Part shown: in pieces, positions 6,496 to 11,735 of the stretch
How positions within the stretch are numbered: position 1 is the first letter of the stretch
How the letters are laid out: each line of letters opens with the position of its first letter
Program-made: the position numbers and the translations under genes
From: JANYJJ01 sp038241115
GTDB lineage: Bacteria; Pseudomonadota; Gammaproteobacteria; Burkholderiales; Burkholderiaceae_C
Assembly (NCBI GenBank): GCA_038241115.1
Contig: JBBRGA010000111.1
Location: 1 to 11,735, forward strand
DNA: 11,735 nucleotides
Direction: 5' to 3'
The notes under the pieces: generated by a model
Told to the model about the DNA's origin: nothing
The model's database searches: none
The model's input: only the letters and a program-made list of their open reading frames with translations

Positions 6496-7614
6496 ATGCA
6501 AGCCTTGTTCAAATCTGTGGTTCCCGTCCTCGTTGTTTGCGCAACCGCGATGCTGTGGAGCGTTCATTCAGCGGCCCAAGAGGAAGAGAAAGTTCTCAAC
6601 GTTTACAACTGGTCCGACTACATCGCCGAAGACACGATCAAGAATTTCGAGAAAGAAACCGGCATCAAAGTTCGCTACGACAACTTTGACAACAACGAAA
6701 TCGTTCACGCCAAATTGGTGGCAGGAAAAACCGGCTACGACGTCGTGGTGCCGTCTTCGTACTGGGCCAAAGTGCAAGCCGATGCCGGCCTGCTGCGCAA
6801 GTTGGACAAATCTCAAATTCCCAACCTTAAAAATCTGGACCCCGACTTTCAAGCCAGTTTGGCCAAGCTGGATCCGGGCAATCAATTCATGGTGAACTGG
6901 TTGTGGGGCTACACCACCGTGGGCATCAACGTTGACAAAGTCAAAGCCGCGCTGGGCAACTTGCCCATGCCCGACAACGCATGGGACTTGGTGTTCAAAC
7001 CCGAATACATCAGCAAGCTCAAGGGCTGCGGCGTGAGTTTTTTAGACTCGGCCACTGAAGTGGTTCCCGCCGCGCTGCACTATCTGGGCAAGCCTGCCTA
7101 CAGCCGCAATCAAGCTGATTACGCCGCAGTCGGCCCGCTGCTCAAAAACATACGCCCCAACGTGACTTTGTTCAGTTCATCGGGCTACATCAACGACATG
7201 GCCAATGGTGCGATATGTGTTGCGCTCGGCTGGTCTGGCGACATCAACATTGCGCGCCAACGCGCCATCGAGGGCAAAACGGGTCAAAAGATTGAAGCGC
7301 TCATTCCGAAGAGCGGTGGCATTTTGTTCATGGACGTGATGGTCATTCCGGCCGATGCGCCGCACCCCACCAACGCCCATAAATTTATCAACTACATCTT
7401 GAAGCCCGAGGTGCATGCGTCCATCACCAACAAGGTTTTTTACGCCAACCCGAACAAAGAGTCGCGCAAATTTATCAGGCAAGAAGTGGCCAGCAACCCC
7501 ACCGTGTTTCCGGGTGAGGCCGACATGAAGAACATGGCCCTCCCCGACGCCATCAATAACGACATACGCCGCACCATGACTCGGCTTTACACCTCGTTCA
7601 AGACTGGCATGTGA
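6496..7614 (+). CDS. Periplasmic polyamine-binding protein of the ABC importer (PotF/SpuD-E-like)
   Basis: A 372-residue extracytoplasmic solute-binding protein that captures putrescine or spermidine in the periplasm and delivers it to the permease pair encoded downstream. A signal peptide is clear: basic Lys6, hydrophobic core about 7-23, and a cleavage site HSAA before QEEEK (after about residue 27). The mature protein begins VLNVYNWSDYI, the family hallmark. Positions that correspond, from memory, to the PotF ligand cage are present: Trp39 and Tyr42 (NWSDY), Ser87 (PSSYW), Glu188 (SATEVV), Trp246 and Asp249 (GWSGD), Phe278 and Asp280 (LFMDV), and Tyr316 (FYANPN). The start at 6496 is chosen for its ribosome binding site and the signal peptide; the frame is open further upstream without family similarity. 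Pseudomonas has two such genes here (spuD for putrescine, spuE for spermidine), whereas this locus has one. I therefore leave the symbol open between potF/spuD and spuE. No good lipobox is present. Confidence 0.93.
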   Translation: MQALFKSVVPVLVVCATAMLWSVHSAAQEEEKVLNVYNWSDYIAEDTIKNFEKETGIKVRYDNFDNNEIVHAKLVAGKTGYDVVVPSSYWAKVQADAGLLRKLDKSQIPNLKNLDPDFQASLAKLDPGNQFMVNWLWGYTTVGINVDKVKAALGNLPMPDNAWDLVFKPEYISKLKGCGVSFLDSATEVVPAALHYLGKPAYSRNQADYAAVGPLLKNIRPNVTLFSSSGYINDMANGAICVALGWSGDINIARQRAIEGKTGQKIEALIPKSGGILFMDVMVIPADAPHPTNAHKFINYILKPEVHASITNKVFYANPNKESRKFIRQEVASNPTVFPGEADMKNMALPDAINNDIRRTMTRLYTSFKTGM

Positions 7615-7630
7615 ATTCGCGGCGCTCCTT

Positions 7631-8779
7631 ATGAACACTCTGGCGCTCGCGTCTGATTCCGCAAAAGCAAACACTGCTGCGGCCTACCTTCAAATTGACG
7701 ACGTCGTTAAAGATTTTGGCGGCGGCGCGGTGGCGGTCAACCACGTGAGTGTGGACATCGCCCGCGGCGAAATTTTTGCGCTGCTGGGCGCATCAGGATG
7801 CGGCAAGACCACGCTGCTGCGCATGCTCGCGGGATTCGAGGTGCCCACATCTGGCCGCATTGTTTTGAACGGCCAGGATCTGGCGCGCATGGCGCCATAC
7901 CAACGCCCCATCAACATGATGTTTCAAAGCTATGCGCTGTTTCCGCACCTCACGGTGTGGGACAACATCGCCTTTGGCCTGCGCCGTGACGGGCTGGCCA
8001 AAGACAAAGTGGCTGAGAAGGTTGAGGCCATGCTGAAGCTGGTGCAGTTGGGCAAGTACGGCAAGCGCAAACCGCATCAACTCTCGGGAGGTCAACAGCA
8101 ACGTGTTGCGTTAGCGCGCAGTCTGGCCAAACAGCCTCAACTGCTGTTGCTGGACGAACCTCTCGGTGCGCTGGACAAAAAGCTGCGCGAAGAAACGCAG
8201 ATTGAACTGGTCAACATCATTGAGCAAGTTGGTGTGACCTGCGTGATGGTCACGCACGATCAAGAAGAAGCCATGACCATGGCCACGCGCATTGCCGTGA
8301 TGAGCGAAGGCCGCATCATGCAAGTGGGCGCGCCGAGCGAAATTTACGAAACCCCAGCGACCCGTTACGTGGCTGACTTCATCGGCAACGTCAACCTCAT
8401 GGAAGGCAGCTTGACGACCGACTACCCCGACCATGTCGTCATCAGCTGTGCCGACTGCACGCACTACGTGGGCCACGGCATCACGGGCGTAGAAGGCATG
8501 AGCGTGTCGGTTGCCATGCGGCCCGAAAAGTTGCGCCTCACGCGCGAGCGTCCCCAAGACAGCGCAGAGTGGGCGGCCGGTCACAACCAAGTGCGAGGCA
8601 CCGTCAAAGACATGTCGTACTTCGGCAGCTTCACGGTCTATCACTTGCAGTTGCCCAGCGGACAAGTTGTGCGCATCAGTGAAAGCAACACAGAGCGCCA
8701 CCGCGACAACCCCTTGACGTGGAATGACACGGCGTGGGCCAGTTGGTCACCATCGGCCCAAGTGGTGTTGACTGCATGA
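7631..8779 (+). CDS. potG: Polyamine ABC importer ATPase (PotG/SpuF-like)
   Basis: A 382-residue ATP-binding subunit that powers polyamine import from the cytoplasmic face. Motifs in order: Walker A GASGCGKTT (53-61), Q-loop Gln99 in MMFQSYALFPH, signature LSGGQQQRVALARSL (151-165), Walker B LLLLDEP (171-177) with catalytic Glu176, and switch His209 in VMVTHDQEE. The C-terminal third (about 255-382) is the TOBE-type regulatory domain, with VAMRPEKLRL and SYFGSFTVYHLQLPSGQ, as in E. coli PotG from memory. The ATG is 16 bases after the binding-protein stop and lacks a clear Shine-Dalgarno sequence, which suggests coupling to the gene before. Its stop overlaps the next start (ATGA). It could also be called PotA-like, but the subunit order is that of PotFGHI. 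Confidence 0.94.
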   Translation: MNTLALASDSAKANTAAAYLQIDDVVKDFGGGAVAVNHVSVDIARGEIFALLGASGCGKTTLLRMLAGFEVPTSGRIVLNGQDLARMAPYQRPINMMFQSYALFPHLTVWDNIAFGLRRDGLAKDKVAEKVEAMLKLVQLGKYGKRKPHQLSGGQQQRVALARSLAKQPQLLLLDEPLGALDKKLREETQIELVNIIEQVGVTCVMVTHDQEEAMTMATRIAVMSEGRIMQVGAPSEIYETPATRYVADFIGNVNLMEGSLTTDYPDHVVISCADCTHYVGHGITGVEGMSVSVAMRPEKLRLTRERPQDSAEWAAGHNQVRGTVKDMSYFGSFTVYHLQLPSGQVVRISESNTERHRDNPLTWNDTAWASWSPSAQVVLTA

Positions 8780-9768
8780 AAGTCAACAAGCTGAAGGCCG
8801 ACAAGCTAAAAGGTGAGCGGGTCGTACGAAGGCTAGAGCGCGTTCGCATGACGGCCTGGTTGTCTGGCTTGACCGGCAGCAAAGCGGTGATCGGCATCCC
8901 TTACTTTTGGCTGCTGCTTTTCTTTTTGCTGCCGTTCGTTATCGTGCTGCGCATCAGCGTGGCCGAAATGGAGACGGTCACCTTCAAAGACCTGCTCACC
9001 TACGCAGAAGGTTCTGTACAGCTCAAGCTCAAGTTGAGCAATTACCTTTTCATTGCGCAAGATCCGCTGTACTTCAAAACCTATCTCAACAGCCTGCTCT
9101 ACGCCGCTGTGACCACCGTGCTGTGCTTGTTCATCGGCTACCCCTTCGCGTATTTCATGGCGCGCGCCAAGCCCACAACCCAGCCGATTTTGTTGATGCT
9201 GGTGATGCTGCCGTTTTGGACTTCATTCCTGTTGCGCGTCTACGCATGGAAGGGTTTGCTCAGCGACGGCGGCTGGGTCTCGAATGTGCTCATTGCAACA
9301 GGCTCTGACCACCTGCTCATGTTTGCCGGGCTGATTGCCACCGAGGGCAAGTTCATGAACACGCCCTTCTCTTTGATCATCGGCATGGTCTACACCTACC
9401 TGCCGTTCATGATCTTGCCGCTGTACGCCAATTTGGCGAAGATGGACTTGCGTTTGTTGGAGGCCGCTGCCGACCTGGGATGCGCACCTTTCCTCGCGTT
9501 TTGGAAAATTACCGTGCCTTTGTCCAAAGCCGGAATCATTGCGGGATCGATGCTGGTGTTCATTCCGTGCATCGGCGAATTTGTGATTCCCGAGCTGCTG
9601 GGCGGCCCGCAAACCTTGATGATCGGCCGCGTGTTGTGGGACGAGTTTTTCAGCAACAACGACTGGCCCATGGCGTCCAGCGTGGCGGTGGTCATGGTGC
9701 TGCTGATCCTGGTGCCACTGGCCATTTTCAACAAGTATCAAGCGCAGGCCAACGAGGTGCTCAGATGA
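8776..9768 (+). CDS. potH: Polyamine ABC importer permease 1 (PotH/SpuG-like)
   Basis: A 330-residue inner-membrane permease that forms half of the polyamine channel. About six membrane helices are visible (roughly residues 38-60, 103-128, 136-157, 199-220, 254-277, 299-318). The cytoplasmic coupling EAA loop is LEAAADLGCAPFLAFWKITVP (228-248), which docks on the ATPase. A long periplasmic stretch (about 61-102) follows helix 1, typical of PotH. The start at 8776 shares ATGA with the end of the ATPase gene; the frame is open further upstream, but the overlap makes 8776 the natural start. The first 25 residues are strongly basic (Lys/Arg-rich) and precede another Met (codon 25, at 8848), so a shorter protein starting there cannot be excluded. 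Confidence 0.93.
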   Translation: MKVNKLKADKLKGERVVRRLERVRMTAWLSGLTGSKAVIGIPYFWLLLFFLLPFVIVLRISVAEMETVTFKDLLTYAEGSVQLKLKLSNYLFIAQDPLYFKTYLNSLLYAAVTTVLCLFIGYPFAYFMARAKPTTQPILLMLVMLPFWTSFLLRVYAWKGLLSDGGWVSNVLIATGSDHLLMFAGLIATEGKFMNTPFSLIIGMVYTYLPFMILPLYANLAKMDLRLLEAAADLGCAPFLAFWKITVPLSKAGIIAGSMLVFIPCIGEFVIPELLGGPQTLMIGRVLWDEFFSNNDWPMASSVAVVMVLLILVPLAIFNKYQAQANEVLR

Positions 9769-10607
9769 GCGGGCTTTACTCGGCACCCAAACTGTTTGGC
9801 AGAGGCTGGTTGGCGGCTGGCTATTTGTTTTTGTACCTGCCCATCGTTGCGTTGATTGTTTATTCCTTCAACGACTCGCCGCTGCCCACCAAGTGGGGCG
9901 GCTTCACGCTCAAGTGGTACGCCACTTTGGCCAACGACCGCGAGATGATTGCGGGTCTTTGGTTGTCACTGAAGATCGCATTTTTCACCGCCTGTGGCTC
10001 AGTGGTTTTGGGCATGCTGGCCGCCTTTTCGCTGGTCAAATTTGGCCGCTTCCGAGGCCGCACTTTGTTCAGCGGCATGGTCAACGCGCCGCTGGTGATG
10101 CCCGAAGTCATCATCGGTTTGTCGCTGCTGTTGATGCTGGTGTCCATGCAGCGATGGTTGGGCTTTCCGGAACGCGGCGCGCTGACGATTTGGTTGGGCC
10201 ACTTGCTGCTCGGTCTGGCTTACGCCACAGTGGTGATCCAAGCGCGCTTGCAAGACATGAGCCCTTCGTTGGAAGAAGCCGCAAGCGACCTCGGCGCCAA
10301 GCCATTTCAAGTTTTCACGCTCATCATCTTGCCGCTCATTTCGCAGTCGCTGATGTCGGCTTGGCTGCTTACCTTCACGTTGTCACTCGACGACGTGGTG
10401 CTGTCAGCGTTTTTGTCTGGGCCCGGATCCACCACCATGCCGTTGGTCATTTTTTCAAGGGCACGGTTGGGCATGAGCCCCAGCATCAATGCGGTGGCCA
10501 CCGTCATCATCGCCGTCGTTTCGGTGGGCGTGATTGCTGCCAGTTACTGGATCGCGCGCAACGAGCGCAAACGCTTTTTGGAAATGACCGAAGCCGCGCG
10601 CGCTTGA
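9765..10607 (+). CDS. potI: Polyamine ABC importer permease 2 (PotI/SpuH-like)
   Basis: A 280-residue inner-membrane permease, the partner of the PotH-like protein. Hydrophobic helices are visible near residues 15-35, 67-91, 107-128, 140-160, 188-208 and 243-263. The EAA coupling loop is LEEAASDLGAKPFQVFTLIILP, written as two parts: LEEAASDLGAKPF (169-181) and QVFTLIILP (182-190). The segments YSFNDSPLPTKWGGFTLKWY and LSLDDVVLSAFLSGPGSTTMP are characteristic of PotI-type permeases. The ATG at 9765 shares ATGA with the stop of potH, so I ignore the open frame that runs upstream inside potH to 9480. The length matches E. coli PotI (about 281) closely. It is the last gene of the importer; the next gene starts 47 bases after its stop with no hairpin between. 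Confidence 0.94.
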   Translation: MSGLYSAPKLFGRGWLAAGYLFLYLPIVALIVYSFNDSPLPTKWGGFTLKWYATLANDREMIAGLWLSLKIAFFTACGSVVLGMLAAFSLVKFGRFRGRTLFSGMVNAPLVMPEVIIGLSLLLMLVSMQRWLGFPERGALTIWLGHLLLGLAYATVVIQARLQDMSPSLEEAASDLGAKPFQVFTLIILPLISQSLMSAWLLTFTLSLDDVVLSAFLSGPGSTTMPLVIFSRARLGMSPSINAVATVIIAVVSVGVIAASYWIARNERKRFLEMTEAARA

Positions 10608-10654
10608 ATCCAGTTTTGAAGTCGATAAAAAAACACAACCCAGAGGACAGAGCA

Positions 10655-11735
10655 ATGAAAAATATGAAATCGATCAAGTTAGCCATGTTCACAGCGGCCA
10701 TCGCGGCCGCGTTCCCGTCTGCGGTGTTGGCTCAATCGAACGCAGAGGTGTTGACCGAACTGCGCGCCCTGCGCGCCAAGGTGACCGAACTTGAGCAGAA
10801 GCTGGGTGCTGCGCAAGCTGCCCAAGCGGCAAAACCTGCCGGAGCTGCAGCAGGTGCTCAGTGGGGCATGACGCCGGAGCAAGCTGACGACTTCAACCGC
10901 ATTTCCTTAAAGGCCGAGGCCACTGAAGACGCACGAGAAGCGTCTGGCCTGCGCGGCCTGAAATTCAGCGGCTACATCGACCCGACTTATATCTACAACA
11001 AGCGCGATCAACGCGCTGGTTTTCAATTCTTGAACAAAGTCGAGTCCGACGGCTACAACTACGACAACTCCTACTTCGGGTCGGCCAGTCTGGACCTGCA
11101 AAAGGAAATGGACGGCGGCACCAAATGGCGTTTGACGCTGATGCCCAATCGCGGAGCGGGTTCGTCGTTTGACGGCAACTCGATCGTCCACGAAGCCAGT
11201 GTTTCGGTGCCCTTGGGCGACCTGCAAACGCGCTTGATCGCTGGCCAAATTCCGGACTGGTCGGGTTACGAATATCTGCCGTCAACGCAAAACAAACTCA
11301 TCACCCACAACCTGCTTTTTGACTTCACCTTGCCTGTGGCGTACACCGGAGCCGGCTTGGAACTGAGCAGCGGCAAATGGATCAGCAAAGTTATGTTGGC
11401 CAACCTGAACGCCAGCAAACGCCAAACCGGTGAGAAGACACCCGTCATCGCCTACCGCGTGGACTACTCGCGCGGCGAGTACCAAGGCTTCGGCTTTGCG
11501 GGTGTGCATGGCAAGGCAACCAATTCGCGCGCAACGGACCCATTGGGCAACGTGATCACAACCCTGCCTTTCAGCACCAAGGACACCGCTGTCAATTTGT
11601 TTGAAGTCGACGGCTACTTCATCCGAGGCGACTGGACAGTGCAAGGCCAGTTCAGCGTCGGCGGTCAAAAGTCGGCCAGCATCACTGCGGACCCCGTGAC
11701 CGGCGAATTGCGTGACGCCAAGTGGTGGGGTGTGT
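10655..11735 (+). CDS. Secreted, probably outer-membrane beta-barrel protein of the DUF3138 type, 3' end missing
   Basis: The frame is open from the ATG at 10655 to the right edge: 360 complete codons, with the C-terminus cut off. A strong Shine-Dalgarno AGAGGA (10642-10647) sits seven bases before the start and favours it over the next ATG at 10664. A signal peptide covers residues 1-26 and ends in AVLA before QSN. Residues 32-50 form a heptad coiled coil (Val32, Leu36, Leu39, Val43, Leu46, Leu50), followed by an Ala/Pro/Gly linker (about 52-68). The rest has alternating aromatic and polar strands such as KFSGYIDPTYIYN, SYFGSASLDLQKEM and YRVDYSRGEYQGFGFAGV, as in outer-membrane barrels. I recognise it from memory as the DUF3138 family of Burkholderiales; function unknown. 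The architecture resembles trimeric porins with an N-terminal coiled coil. Its place directly after the importer suggests an outer-membrane channel for polyamines, which is inference. Confidence 0.8.
   Translation, partial: MKNMKSIKLAMFTAAIAAAFPSAVLAQSNAEVLTELRALRAKVTELEQKLGAAQAAQAAKPAGAAAGAQWGMTPEQADDFNRISLKAEATEDAREASGLRGLKFSGYIDPTYIYNKRDQRAGFQFLNKVESDGYNYDNSYFGSASLDLQKEMDGGTKWRLTLMPNRGAGSSFDGNSIVHEASVSVPLGDLQTRLIAGQIPDWSGYEYLPSTQNKLITHNLLFDFTLPVAYTGAGLELSSGKWISKVMLANLNASKRQTGEKTPVIAYRVDYSRGEYQGFGFAGVHGKATNSRATDPLGNVITTLPFSTKDTAVNLFEVDGYFIRGDWTVQGQFSVGGQKSASITADPVTGELRDAKWWGV

Noticed and set aside
6496..6600. Possible lipoprotein signal in the binding protein (Cys15 after LVV)
   Set aside because: The residue before Cys is Val, not Gly/Ala/Ser, and the Cys is in the middle of the hydrophobic core. 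A signal peptidase I site after the SAA triplet fits better.
6380..6895. A 171-residue open frame starting at the hairpin, considered as a leader peptide or small gene
   Set aside because: Most of it lies inside the binding-protein gene in another frame, no ribosome binding site precedes it, and its ATG would fall at or before the predicted transcription start.
9480..9764. Upstream extension of the potI frame inside potH
   Set aside because: The upstream part is an out-of-frame reading of potH and has no permease features; the ATGA overlap at 9765 gives a protein of the expected length.
10608..10654. Terminator between potI and the DUF3138-type gene
   Set aside because: There is a run of seven A but no inverted repeat before it on the + strand, so I see no terminator and leave co-transcription possible.

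Overview
The window is one dense block of polyamine-catabolism and polyamine-uptake genes, all on the + strand. GC content is fairly high by eye. The protein sequences and the DUF3138-type outer-membrane protein at the right edge suggest a betaproteobacterium of the Burkholderiales, possibly Comamonadaceae. That assignment is inference; no rRNA or other marker gene is present.

Left half, catabolism (1-6308): a 5'-truncated class III aminotransferase of the beta-alanine/omega-amino acid:pyruvate type (1-1095); a PuuB-like gamma-glutamylputrescine oxidase (1180-2505); a PuuD/SpuA-like gamma-glutamyl-GABA hydrolase (2502-3338); a PuuA/SpuB-like gamma-glutamylpolyamine synthetase of the glutamine synthetase fold (3431-4798); and a SpuC-like putrescine/polyamine:pyruvate aminotransferase (4866-6308). 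Together they could turn putrescine into GABA by two routes, one glutamylated (PuuA, PuuB, an aldehyde dehydrogenase, PuuD) and one by direct transamination (SpuC). The aldehyde dehydrogenase (PuuC/KauB type) that both routes need is not in this window.

Right half, transport (6496-10607): a complete PotFGHI/SpuD(E)FGH-type ABC importer made of a periplasmic binding protein, an ATPase and two permeases. The last two junctions are ATGA overlaps. After a 47-base gap comes the start of a secreted, probably outer-membrane protein of the DUF3138 type (10655 to beyond the right edge), which may be the matching porin.

From puuD onward the gene order matches the Pseudomonas aeruginosa spuABC-D/E-FGH cluster. 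The differences are a puuB inserted upstream of the spuA equivalent and only one binding-protein gene.

Regulatory sequence is concentrated in the 187-base gap between the catabolic and transport halves. It holds a near-consensus sigma-54 promoter (6356-6370), an imperfect inverted repeat overlapping that promoter, a terminator-like hairpin with a T-tract (6389-6419) beginning only about 7 bases after the predicted transcription start, and a good ribosome binding site. A second oddity is a six-unit, 8-bp degenerate tandem repeat directly before the spuC start codon (4815-4862). The genes are recognisable relatives of known families. What looks less ordinary is the regulatory DNA and the link to an uncharacterised outer-membrane family. 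I see no CRISPR array, tRNA, rRNA, insertion sequence or phage gene, and no regulator gene.
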